Below, one piece after another: positions 51,720-60,343 of a stretch of 64,000 bases of DNA. Both the position numbers and the translations under genes were made by a program. Numbering within the stretch: position 1 is the first letter of the stretch; each line of letters begins with the position of its first letter. The stretch is from assembly GCF_000724625.1 (NCBI RefSeq), contig NZ_CP007139.1, forward strand, positions 3,472,001 to 3,536,000, written 5' to 3'. The notes beneath the pieces are model-generated. The model made no database searches and had not been told where the DNA came from. It saw only the letters and a list, made by a program, of their open reading frames with translations. The DNA comes from Fimbriimonas ginsengisoli Gsoil 348 (lineage in GTDB: Bacteria > Armatimonadota > Fimbriimonadia > Fimbriimonadales > Fimbriimonadaceae).

Positions 51720-52171
51720 CAGGGTTCCTGTCGCTCGTAGCGGCCGGTCATCTCCGTCAACTCGATCGCGAACACCACCATCGAGGCTCCAGAGACCGCC
51801 CGGGAGGGCGGGGTAAGGGCGTGTCCGTGCGACGAGGTGTTGGCTACCAGCGGGCGGAGGCGCTCGAACAACAGCCCCATTGCCACGGCGGCGTCGGCAT
51901 CTTTTAGTTCCTTAAAACGACCCCAGGCGATGATGCTGCGCCAGTTGACGAGGTCGATAACCTCGTCGACTTCGAAGCATACGTCCGGGTTCTCACGCAT
52001 CATCTCAACCTTTCTGCCCTCGGGCGTGTGGGCGAGGATCCGGCGGCCGTCGTACGCAAAGGAGATTGGAACAATGTACGTACGGCCCCCGGAATGGCAC
52101 CCGATCCGGCCCATCGGCGCCGCAAGGAGCAATCGCTCCATTTCATCATTAGAGAGATCGCCTAGCATCAC
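51719..52171 (-). CDS. Pyridoxamine-phosphate-oxidase-like flavin-binding protein
   Basis: A 150-residue split-barrel protein. MLGDLSNDEMERLLLAAPMGRIGCHSGGRTYIVPISFAYDG and ILAHTPEGRKVEMMRENPDVCFEVDEV are typical of the FMN/flavin-binding group related to NimA and to pyridoxamine 5'-phosphate oxidase. WRSIIAWGRFKEL completes the barrel. Substrate unknown. It lies between the alcohol dehydrogenase (5-bp gap) and the CoA-transferase, and is a paralogue of the protein at 53371. Confidence 0.88.
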   Translation of the reverse strand: MMLGDLSNDEMERLLLAAPMGRIGCHSGGRTYIVPISFAYDGRRILAHTPEGRKVEMMRENPDVCFEVDEVIDLVNWRSIIAWGRFKELKDADAAVAMGLLFERLRPLVANTSSHGHALTPPSRAVSGASMVVFAIELTEMTGRYERQEP

Positions 52172-52176
52172 GTCTC

Positions 52177-53241
52177 CTAAGGGCGGATTGCGACCTTCAT
52201 TACGCCTTCCCGGCGATCGCCGAAGAGTGCGTAGGCCTCTTGAATGTCGTCCAAAGCAAACGTATGGGTGAGCAGCGGAGTCAAGTCGACTCTCTTGGTG
52301 CGGACCATTTCCATCAGGCGGCGCATCCTCTCCTTTCCTCCCGGGCAGAGGGTGGTCACCACCTTATAGTCGGCAAGGCCGGCGCCAAAGTATTCGTACG
52401 GGATGTTCAGCTTTCCGGAGTAGACGCCAAGGCTGGACAGCGTTCCGCCCGGGCGAAGCGATCGGAGGCAATTCTCCCAAGTCTCCTGAGTCCCCAGCGC
52501 CTCGATGGCGACATCCGCTCCGCCGCCGGTAAGCCGCTTGATTTCCTGCACCACGTCTTGGCTGCGGTAATCGAGCACTACGTCCACCCCCATCTTCTTG
52601 GCGAAGGCAAGGCGGCTATCGTCCCCGTCCACACCGATTACGAGGGAGGCCCCCATCAGCTTGGCGCCGATACTGGAGCAGAGGCCGATCGGCCCCTGTG
52701 CAAACACGACGACGGTGTCGCCGATGCGCACTTTTCCAGATTCGGCGCCGCTGAAGCCGGTGCTGGCGATGTCCGCCAGCAGCACGACCTGCTCGTCCGT
52801 GAGCTCGTCAGGAATCGTGGCGAGGTTGGCGTTGGCGTCCGGCACGAGCAGGTACTCGGCTTGAGATCCGTTGATCGTGTTGCCGAACCGCCATCCGCCG
52901 AGCGCCTCGTACCCCTCGCCGTGTCCGCACTGTGAGAGATCGCCGGAGAGACATCCGCGGCACTGGCCGCAGGGGGTGATTGCCCCCACGAGAACCCGAT
53001 CTCCGATCCTGTGACCGCGCACCCCGGGTCCAAGATCCACGATGACGCCAACCGGCTCGTGACCGATGACGAGCCCCGGCCGCACCGGATATTCACCACG
53101 TACGATGTGAAGATCCGTTCCGCAGATGGTCGTCAGGGTGATTTTGATCACCGCTTCGTTCGGCCCCGCTTTCGGCATCGGCACCTCGCGAATGCTAAAA
53201 TCGTCCTTGCCGCAAAAAACGTTGGCTCTCATAGTGTCCAT
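52177..53241 (-). CDS. Zinc-dependent alcohol dehydrogenase
   Basis: A 354-residue medium-chain dehydrogenase. Catalytic zinc ligands are in ICGTDLHIVRG and GHEPVGVIVD (Cys, His, Glu); structural zinc uses the four Cys in CGQCRGCLSGDLSQC (~90-104). The Rossmann motif is VVVFAQGPIGLCSSIGAKLMGA (~165-186). It interconverts an alcohol and aldehyde with NAD(P)H. The start is ATG 53241 or 53232; a GTG further up adds 11 residues. First gene of an operon with a flavin-binding protein and a CoA-transferase; site G lies 50 bp upstream. Confidence 0.93.
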   Translation of the reverse strand: MDTMRANVFCGKDDFSIREVPMPKAGPNEAVIKITLTTICGTDLHIVRGEYPVRPGLVIGHEPVGVIVDLGPGVRGHRIGDRVLVGAITPCGQCRGCLSGDLSQCGHGEGYEALGGWRFGNTINGSQAEYLLVPDANANLATIPDELTDEQVVLLADIASTGFSGAESGKVRIGDTVVVFAQGPIGLCSSIGAKLMGASLVIGVDGDDSRLAFAKKMGVDVVLDYRSQDVVQEIKRLTGGGADVAIEALGTQETWENCLRSLRPGGTLSSLGVYSGKLNIPYEYFGAGLADYKVVTTLCPGGKERMRRLMEMVRTKRVDLTPLLTHTFALDDIQEAYALFGDRREGVMKVAIRP

Positions 53242-53290
53242 GGGAATATCTTGGGACGCGGAGAGCGCCTGCACAAGTCGCGACTTCGTC

Positions 53291-53322
53291 GTCAGCCCAA
53301 CCCTGTCATTGCTTTCCCCGAC
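53291..53322. promoter_or_regulatory. GTC-N12-GAC element, site G (alcohol dehydrogenase operon)
   Basis: The dyad GTCATTGCTTTCCCCGAC is at 53305-53322, with the third half-site GTCAGC starting 14 bp before it (53291). It is in the 129-bp gap upstream of the alcohol dehydrogenase operon. Confidence 0.62.
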
Positions 53323-53370
53323 ACCGCTGCATTGGCGAAAACCGGAAGCGACGGCCGGTCTTGACTGCGA

Positions 53371-53817
53371 CTAACTCCCTTCGCTTCGGCCGGAAAACTC
53401 CGAAATGGTGATCGCATAGGCGATCTGAGGCGACGGCGTGTGATCTAGTCTTGGCGGTGTTACGTCTCTTCCTTTTCGCAATTCCGTCCCCTCGAATCCG
53501 GGTCCATATTTGTCGAACATTGCTCCCGCCGCCTGAGCCCGTTCGGCCCCCTCCAGTTCCTGAAACTGACCCCAGAGGATCGCGCTCCGCCACATCGTTA
53601 GGCTGGTTATCTCTTCAAACTGAAGACAGACTTTAGGGTTCTCCCGCATCATGTCTATCTTTAAGCCGGCGGAGGTCAGGCCAAAAATGCGGTTGCCGTC
53701 TCGTACGAAGCTCACCGGAACCACATAGCTCTTGCCGTTCGCGTAGCACCCAAGATGGGCGTGGGCGCATGAGTCCACGACCTCCCAGATTTCGGCTTCC
53801 GGTAGCACTTTAATCAT
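53371..53817 (-). CDS. Pyridoxamine-phosphate-oxidase-like flavin-binding protein
   Basis: A 148-residue split-barrel protein, start ATG 53817 behind GAGGAGG. ALPEAEIWEVVDSCAHAHLGC-like KVLPEAEIWEVVDSCAHAHLGC, SYVVPVSFVRDGNRIFGLTSAGLKIDMMRENPKVCLQFEEI and WRSAILWGQFQELEG match the flavin-binding family of the protein at 51719. The C-terminus ends SPQIAYAITISEFSGR. Its start overlaps the end of the uridine-kinase-like gene by 8 bases, so it is translated from the same message. Confidence 0.86.
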   Translation of the reverse strand: MIKVLPEAEIWEVVDSCAHAHLGCYANGKSYVVPVSFVRDGNRIFGLTSAGLKIDMMRENPKVCLQFEEITSLTMWRSAILWGQFQELEGAERAQAAGAMFDKYGPGFEGTELRKGRDVTPPRLDHTPSPQIAYAITISEFSGRSEGS

Positions 53818-54631
53818 GTTCGTTTTCCTCCTCTTCAAATGAACTTCCCGATAGTAAGGGGCGGCGGTAGAGAACATGCTCCGGATATATCCGAGCTAAC
53901 TCGCGGATGTCGACGGTTGCCGGCATTACCGACTCGTCGGCCTTGTATCCGAGGCGATAGTTGTCGGATCGAACCGCCTGTGAGAAGGTCTCGACGTCCA
54001 AGTTCGAATGGATGATTTCTCGAACCATGGTCGCCAACAGCTCCGTAAAATAAGCCCGCCTAAACGTGAAGTCGATAACCACGTCGGCATTGTGTCGGGT
54101 GGGTGCGACGAAGACCTCGTAGCTCGGCCTTACGAAACGCTGATACCGGTCGATTGTCTGCGAAACATCGTGGCTCCGCTCGTCGAAGTCACGAAGGAGG
54201 CGCCCGAGCAACGCCTGGTCTTTGTCGACGCCTAGAAAGCAGGTGAAATCGAGAAGGTCCACGATCGGCGCGGAGAGGACAAACAGACCTTCGACGATCA
54301 CGACCTTGCAAGGAGGCAGCTCGATTGCCTCCGGGGTCTGCACCATCCGGCGGAAGTCGTAGCTCGGAAGGCGGACCGATTCTCCGGCTCGAATCTTTCT
54401 CAGGTCCCCAACCAATTGGTCGATGTCCAGATGGCTGGGATGGTCGAAATTCACCCCCTTGACGTCCGGAGAGTCCTCAGTTCGGAAGTATTGATCCATG
54501 CTGACGAGCCCGGCGCCCTCACCAACGAGGGCGCAAACCTGGCGCGCTAGCCACGTCTTTCCAGAACCTGACCCTCCCGCGACGCCGATCAGGATGGGCG
54601 AGGGGTTTCGGGGCGCATCTTGGCGATTCAC
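53810..54631 (-). CDS. Uridine-kinase/phosphoribulokinase-like P-loop enzyme
   Basis: A 273-residue NTPase with Walker A GVAGGSGSGKTWLAR (~15-29), SMDQYFR (~47, the Asp-Tyr-x-x substrate motif of uridine kinases), FDHPSHLDIDQL, and VVIVEGLFVLS (~110). It should phosphorylate a nucleoside or similar hydroxyl compound with ATP. The GTG start at 54631 overlaps the PEP-synthase-like gene's stop (GTGA); the longer in-frame start at 54706 would run far into that gene. In this operon it may play a role in energy-stress metabolism, but the substrate is uncertain. Confidence 0.85.
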   Translation of the reverse strand: MNRQDAPRNPSPILIGVAGGSGSGKTWLARQVCALVGEGAGLVSMDQYFRTEDSPDVKGVNFDHPSHLDIDQLVGDLRKIRAGESVRLPSYDFRRMVQTPEAIELPPCKVVIVEGLFVLSAPIVDLLDFTCFLGVDKDQALLGRLLRDFDERSHDVSQTIDRYQRFVRPSYEVFVAPTRHNADVVIDFTFRRAYFTELLATMVREIIHSNLDVETFSQAVRSDNYRLGYKADESVMPATVDIRELARIYPEHVLYRRPLLSGSSFEEEENEHD

Positions 54632-56736
54632 CTTGTTATCGACTTCTCTCGAGCTCCTACGGTCGACGCCTTTCCTGGGTAAGTAGGTTGGGGGCCGGAG
54701 AACCATGCCGCCGGCGAAACCGCTCCGGCCGTTTCGATGGTCTTGATCGGGGCTTCGGCCCGCGCCACGACTTCGACGGATCGGAGAATCGCGTCGGGGT
54801 TAAACGAAATGAAATCGATGCGATGGCGTACTAGCCACGCCGCGAAATCGGGACTGTCCGAGGGAGCTCCCCCGCACGCCCCGATCGGCTTCCCGGCTCG
54901 ATAGGCAGCGGTAATCGCCATCGTAATGAGGCTCTTCACGGCAAAGTCGCGTTCGTCGAACAGGTGCGAGACGGTGCCCGAGCCACGATCGATGCCCAGT
55001 GTCAGCTCGGCTAAGTCGTTCGAGCCGATCGAGTAACCGTCGAAGATCTCCAAGAAGCCGTCGGCATCGATCGCGTTGGAAGGAACTTCGCACATGCCGT
55101 AGATCTCCAACCCGTTCTCTCCCTGGCGTAGCCCGTGCTGCGCCATGACCTCCACAACCCGGCTCGCTTCCTCGGTGGTTCGGCAGAACGGGATCATGAC
55201 CCTTACATTCGTAAGGCCCATACTCGATCGCACCCGGCGAAGGGCGAGGCATTCGAGGCGGAACCCCTCCGCATACCGTCGGTCGTAGTAGCGAGATGCG
55301 CCGCGGAAGCCGAGCGTCGGGTTCTCTTCCTCCGGCTCAAATTCGCGGCCGCCGATCAGGCGCGCATACTCGTTCGTTTTGAAATCGGTGGTACGGACGA
55401 AGACCGGCTTTGGGTAGAACGGGGCGGCAATCTGGGCTATCCCTTCGCTCAGACGGCGGACGAAGTATTCCGTAGGCTCCTGCCCACCGATCCTCCGCCG
55501 AATCTCTTCCAGCGCCTCCCCATCTTTCAGCTCCGGATACCAACAGAGCGCCATCGGATGAATTCCGATCGAGTTGGCGATGATGAATTCCAGGCGAGCA
55601 AGACCGACGCCGTCATTCGGAAGCGCCGCCATAGAGAACGCCTTGGCCGGATCTGCCACGTTCAACATCAACTTTGTCCGCGTTTCCGGGAGGTAAGAGA
55701 TGTCCATTTCCGCTTGGGCGGGAATCTTCCCCGGTCGCGCCTGCAATATGTAAAGCGCTCCAGTCTGGCCATCCTTGGCCCATTCGACCTCCATGGGATG
55801 GGGCTCGCCCGTTTGGGCCGAATAATGATCTTCGATGAGGCAGGCCCAGCGGGCCAGGGTCAGAACTTCGTGGTCGATCAGCGAGAAGCGCCCCCGCTGG
55901 TATTCCGGCACCGTCGCTGCTTTCACGCCGTCATCGTCCGGGTCGAAGACCAGCTTCGTCATCTTTGTTCCGAGGTGCCGGGCGACGATCGGATCTTTAC
56001 CTTCCCGCAGGGTAGGTTTGAACACGGTCCACTCGTCCGACGTGACCTTTCCTGGGTCGACCGTCCCGCCCACGCCATAGGTCGACGACAGAACCACAGC
56101 GTCGCGAAATCCACTTTCAGGATCGAGGGTGAAGATGATCCCAGAGGACGAATCGTCGGAGCGAATCATCGGCTGCACCCCCACCGAGAGGGCGACGTTG
56201 AAATGGTCGAATCCGTTTCGCGCCCGGTACTCGATCGCTCGGTCGGTGAAGAGAGAGGCGTAGCACTTGTGCACCGCCAGAATGAGCTCGCTCTTGCCGA
56301 CGTTGAGGAACGACTCGTTCTGGCCGGAAGATGAGGATGCTGCCAGGCCCTCCATCGTGGCCGAAGAACGTACCGCCACCGCCGAAGTGCAACCCAGCCT
56401 CTCCATGAGCCGGTCGTACCCCTCTTCGAGCTGGCCGATGAGCTCCGGCGGTAAAGGCGTTTCGAGAATGGCATCTCGCGCCTGCTTGCCGGCTGCGGCA
56501 AGGCTGACGCGGTCTTCCACCTGAATGCCCGCGAGGATCTCCCTGATCCGCATCTCCAAGGAGCCGGAAATAAACCGCCGGTAGGCGTCGGCCGTACTGG
56601 CGAAACCGTCCACGGCGTTCACTCCCAGCGGGCGAAGCTTCTGGAACAGTTCCCCAAGGAAGGCGTTCTTATCGCCGACCTTAGCGAGATCTTCGAGGCC
56701 GATCTGGGATAGTTCGATTACGAACGGTTCGTTCAT
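54628..56736 (-). CDS. PEP-synthase-like protein lacking the phosphohistidine domain
   Basis: A 702-residue protein, versus about 790 for PEP synthase. The N-terminal ATP-grasp pyruvate/ATP-binding domain (1-336) has AVRSSATMEGLAASSSSGQNESFLNV (~121-146) and ends in ALYILQARPGKIPAQ. The C-terminal TIM barrel (about 352-680) has LMLNVADPAKAF, NDGVGLARLEFI, NPTLGFRGASRY and the active-site GACGGAPSD. Between them the swivelling domain with the catalytic His (normally GGRTxHAAIIAR, about 100 residues) is absent, joined in frame near residues 337-350. Without it the normal phosphotransfer cannot occur in this chain. First gene of a three-gene operon divergent from a P-type ATPase. Confidence 0.9.
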   Translation of the reverse strand: MNEPFVIELSQIGLEDLAKVGDKNAFLGELFQKLRPLGVNAVDGFASTADAYRRFISGSLEMRIREILAGIQVEDRVSLAAAGKQARDAILETPLPPELIGQLEEGYDRLMERLGCTSAVAVRSSATMEGLAASSSSGQNESFLNVGKSELILAVHKCYASLFTDRAIEYRARNGFDHFNVALSVGVQPMIRSDDSSSGIIFTLDPESGFRDAVVLSSTYGVGGTVDPGKVTSDEWTVFKPTLREGKDPIVARHLGTKMTKLVFDPDDDGVKAATVPEYQRGRFSLIDHEVLTLARWACLIEDHYSAQTGEPHPMEVEWAKDGQTGALYILQARPGKIPAQAEMDISYLPETRTKLMLNVADPAKAFSMAALPNDGVGLARLEFIIANSIGIHPMALCWYPELKDGEALEEIRRRIGGQEPTEYFVRRLSEGIAQIAAPFYPKPVFVRTTDFKTNEYARLIGGREFEPEEENPTLGFRGASRYYDRRYAEGFRLECLALRRVRSSMGLTNVRVMIPFCRTTEEASRVVEVMAQHGLRQGENGLEIYGMCEVPSNAIDADGFLEIFDGYSIGSNDLAELTLGIDRGSGTVSHLFDERDFAVKSLITMAITAAYRAGKPIGACGGAPSDSPDFAAWLVRHRIDFISFNPDAILRSVEVVARAEAPIKTIETAGAVSPAAWFSGPQPTYPGKASTVGAREKSITR

Positions 56737-56783
56737 GGGATTACCTGAGGCTATATCCTGTCTTGGAGTTGCGCCCGAGGCAA

Positions 56784-56815
56784 GTCAGGAGTTAGGCGTC
56801 AGGCTTTCCCATGAC
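56784..56815. promoter_or_regulatory. GTC-N12-GAC element, site C (PEP-synthase-like / Mg ATPase)
   Basis: The dyad GTCAGGCTTTCCCATGAC is at 56798-56815, with the third half-site GTCAGG starting 14 bp before it (56784). It is in the middle of the 128-bp divergent region, 48 bp from the PEP-synthase-like start and 49 bp from the ATPase start, so it could serve both. Confidence 0.65.
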
Positions 56816-56864
56816 ATTGGAAGGCCGACTTGTGGGCGGCCGCTGACTGGAGAACAATTACCCA

Positions 56865-59306
56865 ATGCCCGGTACCCAAACGCCTTCGGCAGGTTTGACT
56901 TCGGGCGAGGCTCGGCTCCGATTGGAAACCGACGGGCCGAACGAGGTGACCCGCCCGCGTGCCCATGGAATCCTGCGGTTCCTGGCTCCCTTGCTTGCGA
57001 ACCCCTTAGTGGTGATCCTCCTAGGCGCGGCGGCGGTGAGCGCCTCCCTGGGAGATCGGGTCAACGCCGCGATTATCGTCGCGATGATCGCCCTCAGCTT
57101 CGGTCTCGACTGGGTTCAAACTCGCCGATCTCACCAAGCCGCCGAGAAGCTTAAGAACTCCATTTCCCCGACGGCGGCAGTTTTGCGCGACGGCAAATGG
57201 CAGACGATCGCCCGTCGCGAAGTCGTGGTAGGAGACGTCGTCCGCCTCTCCGCGGGAACCCTTATTCCCGCGGACGGGCGACTCCTGACGGAGAAGGACC
57301 TCCACGTTAACGAGGCTGCCCTTACGGGCGAATCGGTACCGGCCGAGAAAGAAGTCGGGACCGGCGACGACCAAGAGAAACTTTTTCTGGGCACGTCCGT
57401 CGTCAGCGGAACTGCCACGATGACCGTGGAGAAGACCGGCGCCCAAACGGTCTTTGGTGGGATTGCGCTCCGCTTGTCCGAGCGCCCGCCCGAAACGGAG
57501 TTCGAGCGGGGCTTGCGACGATTCGGAGGGCTGATCATGCGAATCGTCCTCCTCCTTACCGGTTTCGTGATCGTCTCGATGATCGCCCTCCACCGGCCGC
57601 CGCTGCAGTCGTTCATGTTCGCCGTCGCGCTCGCGGTGGGTCTCACCCCCGAGTTCCTCCCGATGATCACCACGCTCACTCTTTCGCGCGGAGCCCTGCG
57701 TATGGCGAGGCACAAGGTGATCGTCAAGAATCTCGCCTCGATTCAAAACTTTGGCAGCATGGACGTCCTATGCTCCGACAAGACCGGAACCCTCACATCC
57801 GGCGAGATGCGCCTCGATCAAACGGTTGGGCTCGACGGCCAACCCAGCGAAGTTCCGTTGAGGTGGGCCGCCTTGAATGCCGCTTTCGAGAGCGGGATCG
57901 CCAATTCTCTCGACTCCGCGATCCTCGCGAAGTCGCCGCCGGAGCCGGGATGGAGAAAGATCGACGAGATCCCGTTCGATTTCAATCGACGGCGGCTCTC
58001 GGTGGTCTTGGAACGCGACGGACGCCGCGTCTTGGTAAGCAAGGGGTCTCCCGAGGGGGTCTGGAACCAGTGCGACGCCCCGGAGGCGCTGCTCGCGGAG
58101 CAAACCAAACTGGCAAACTCCCTCGGGGAGCAGGGATTCCGGGTGTTGGCCGTCGCGATTGCGGATGTACCGGTTCAAGACTCGTACGGTATTGAAGACG
58201 AGAACTCGCTGACCCTAATCGGCTACCTCGCCTTCGCCGATCCCCCTCTGGAAGACGCACTGGCCACCGTTCATCGTCTACAGACCGCCGGAATCGACCT
58301 AAAGATCATCACAGGTGACAGCGACGCCGTCGCGGGGCACGTCTGTCGCCAGATCGGTTTGGATCCCGGACGCATCTTGCTCGGTTCCGAGATCGAGGCG
58401 ATGGCGGACGATGCACTTCAAGCCGCCGCCGAACGCACGCTTGTATTCGCCCGGACCTCTCCCGCGCAAAAGAACCGGATTATCCTCGCCCTCAAGGCGC
58501 GCGGCCATGTGGTCGGCTACATGGGAGACGGCATCAACGATGCCCCCTCCCTCCACGCGGCGGATGTTGGAATCTCCTTTGGCGACGCGACCGACGTCGC
58601 CAAAGACGCTGCGCAGATCATCCTCGTGGAGCGACACCTGTCGCGCCTCCTCGGCGGCGTCTTCGAGGGTCGCATGGCTTTCGGGAATGTGATGAAGTAT
58701 CTGCTCATGGGGACGAGCTCGAGCTTCGGCAACATGCTGAGCATGGCGGGGGCGGCGCTCTTCCTCCCGTTCCTTCCGATGCTCCCGTCGCAGATCCTGC
58801 TGAACAACCTTCTCTACGACCTGGCCCAAATCCCGATCCCGACAGACTGGGTCGACGAATCGTACATTCGAAAGCCAAAGCGATGGGATATGTCCCAGAT
58901 CAGCAGCTTCATGATCTTCGCCGGGCCGATCAGCTCGCTCTACGACGCTCTCACGTTCGTTGTGCTGCTTCGATTGTTTCGAGCGGACGAGGCCCACTTC
59001 CACACCGGCTGGTTCATCGAATCGCTGTTCACCCAAACCCTAGTCATTTTCGTGATTCGAACGAGGTTCCGGCCGTGGCGGAGCCGGCCGAGCCGGGCAT
59101 TGGTGGCCACCACTATCCTCGTGCTGATCGTCGCCGCCTGGCTGCCATTCTCCCCGTTCGCGTCGTTGCTGGGCTTCGTTCCGATGCCGCCGGCGTTCTT
59201 CTTGTTCGTCCTGTTTGCAAGCCTAACGTATCTCGCGCTGGTCGAGTTGGCGAAAGGTTTTCTGTTCCGATGGGGGCCGGCCCCACCTTCTTCCAGACCC
59301 GCCTGA
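56865..59306 (+). CDS. Mg2+-type (P3B/MgtA-like) P-type ATPase
   Basis: An 813-residue P-type ATPase. Motifs: TGES (~154), phosphorylated D305 in CSDKTGTLTSGE, KGSPEGVW nucleotide site, TGDSDAV and MGDGINDAPSLHAADVGIS. TM4 has AVGLTPEFLPMI and the C-terminal helices NNLLYDLAQIPIPTDWVD, both characteristic of MgtA/MgtB magnesium importers (P3B) rather than Ca2+ pumps. About ten helices. The ribosome site GGAG is 11 bases upstream of ATG 56865. Related ATPases occur in low-oxygen stress clusters; transported ion is presumed Mg2+. Confidence 0.88.
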   Translation: MPGTQTPSAGLTSGEARLRLETDGPNEVTRPRAHGILRFLAPLLANPLVVILLGAAAVSASLGDRVNAAIIVAMIALSFGLDWVQTRRSHQAAEKLKNSISPTAAVLRDGKWQTIARREVVVGDVVRLSAGTLIPADGRLLTEKDLHVNEAALTGESVPAEKEVGTGDDQEKLFLGTSVVSGTATMTVEKTGAQTVFGGIALRLSERPPETEFERGLRRFGGLIMRIVLLLTGFVIVSMIALHRPPLQSFMFAVALAVGLTPEFLPMITTLTLSRGALRMARHKVIVKNLASIQNFGSMDVLCSDKTGTLTSGEMRLDQTVGLDGQPSEVPLRWAALNAAFESGIANSLDSAILAKSPPEPGWRKIDEIPFDFNRRRLSVVLERDGRRVLVSKGSPEGVWNQCDAPEALLAEQTKLANSLGEQGFRVLAVAIADVPVQDSYGIEDENSLTLIGYLAFADPPLEDALATVHRLQTAGIDLKIITGDSDAVAGHVCRQIGLDPGRILLGSEIEAMADDALQAAAERTLVFARTSPAQKNRIILALKARGHVVGYMGDGINDAPSLHAADVGISFGDATDVAKDAAQIILVERHLSRLLGGVFEGRMAFGNVMKYLLMGTSSSFGNMLSMAGAALFLPFLPMLPSQILLNNLLYDLAQIPIPTDWVDESYIRKPKRWDMSQISSFMIFAGPISSLYDALTFVVLLRLFRADEAHFHTGWFIESLFTQTLVIFVIRTRFRPWRSRPSRALVATTILVLIVAAWLPFSPFASLLGFVPMPPAFFLFVLFASLTYLALVELAKGFLFRWGPAPPSSRPA

Positions 59307-59342
59307 CTGGCATTGCCTCGGATGTTCCCGTAAGGCGGCGCC

Positions 59343-59360
59343 GTCAGGGGAATCCATGAC
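59343..59360. promoter_or_regulatory. GTC-N12-GAC element, site D (Usp pair)
   Basis: The dyad GTCAGGGGAATCCATGAC lies 90 bp before the universal stress protein start at 59450. The third half-site is degenerate here: GTAAGG at 59330, one base off the usual 14-bp spacing. Confidence 0.5.
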
Positions 59361-59449
59361 AAGAAGTGGACGTCTTGCCTCCCAGGATTTTACGGCCCAC
59401 CATCTACCTAGCCGGCGACCGTTTCACGACGCGGCGAGGCAGAGTGAAG

Positions 59450-60343
59450 ATGAAAATAATCGTTGGAGTGGACAAGGGCGGGCTTTACCGCGAGGCGATC
59501 CATTTGCTAAGCAGGCTGCAGTTCGCTGAAAGCGACGTTCTCCTAGCCCATGCTTGCGAGCCGGTTCGCATGCCCGCATACGCCGGATCGATCTTGGCTC
59601 CGGTGGACGAGTTGGAAGCGGAGCGTCTCTCTTCAATGCGCGAGGTCTTGCGCGAGGCGACCGAAATGGCCAGCCTTGAAAACGTGGGAGAAGCGGTGAT
59701 CGAGTGCCCGCTCGATGGAAAGGCGACGGAGCAGATCATGGAGATAGCGGCTCGCGAACACGCCGATCTCGTCGCGGTTGGCTCCCGCCGCCATGGGATC
59801 CTTGGGAGCTTCTTCACCGGAAGCGTTGGGAGAGCCCTCGCTATCGGCGCTCGCGAGTCGTTTCTCATCGCAAGAAGCGGCGTGGTGGGACGCGGAGATG
59901 TTCGCGCCGTGTTTGCCACCGACCACTCCAAATATGCCGACGCTTGTCTTGAGGAGTTGCTCCGGCTCGACCCATTGGGGATCACGGAGCTACATTTCGT
60001 CTTCGCCCAGGATGGCGAGATGGCCACCCTTGCGGAGGCGGCCGGCGAATCGGGCGAAGTGCCTCAATCGGTTGAGGAACTGGTCGCGGAGGTCAAGGCG
60101 AAGGGGGCTCTCCTCGTCGAGTCCTGTATCGACTCGGGCAGACTGGCCGACTACGAAATGGTTTTCGATTTCACGATCGAGGCGCTTCGGAAGAAGATGT
60201 ACGACCTAAAGGCCGACCTTCTAATTCTGGGCGCCCAGGGACACGGGTTCATCGAGCGTTTACTCATCGGCAGCCTCGCACTCCATGAGGTCGTGGCCGA
60301 GCCCTTTTCGGTGCTTGTACTTCGCATTCCGGAGGATGATTAA
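59450..60343 (+). CDS. Two-domain universal stress protein
   Basis: A 297-residue protein from ATG 59450 (MKIIVGVDKGGLYREAIHLLSRLQF). The two UspA-like domains have nucleotide loops AVGSRRHGILGSFFTGSVGRALA (~108-130) and LLILGAQGHGFIERLLIGSLALHEVV (~263-288). The second loop is nearly the same as in the proteins at 48342 and 49181, marking recent paralogues. GTG 59444 is an alternative start; the longer frame to 59366 crosses site D's downstream region and is unlikely. Cotranscribed with the next stress protein with no gap. Confidence 0.9.
   Translation: MKIIVGVDKGGLYREAIHLLSRLQFAESDVLLAHACEPVRMPAYAGSILAPVDELEAERLSSMREVLREATEMASLENVGEAVIECPLDGKATEQIMEIAAREHADLVAVGSRRHGILGSFFTGSVGRALAIGARESFLIARSGVVGRGDVRAVFATDHSKYADACLEELLRLDPLGITELHFVFAQDGEMATLAEAAGESGEVPQSVEELVAEVKAKGALLVESCIDSGRLADYEMVFDFTIEALRKKMYDLKADLLILGAQGHGFIERLLIGSLALHEVVAEPFSVLVLRIPEDD

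Noticed and set aside
54632-54706. Longer start for the uridine-kinase-like gene (ATG 54706)
   Set aside because: It would overlap the PEP-synthase-like gene by about 79 bases; the GTG at 54631 overlaps its stop in the usual GTGA manner and fits the family N-terminus.
55135-56334. Plus-strand open frame of 399 residues
   Set aside because: Antisense to the PEP-synthase-like gene, whose motifs are unmistakable; the translation has no recognisable fold.
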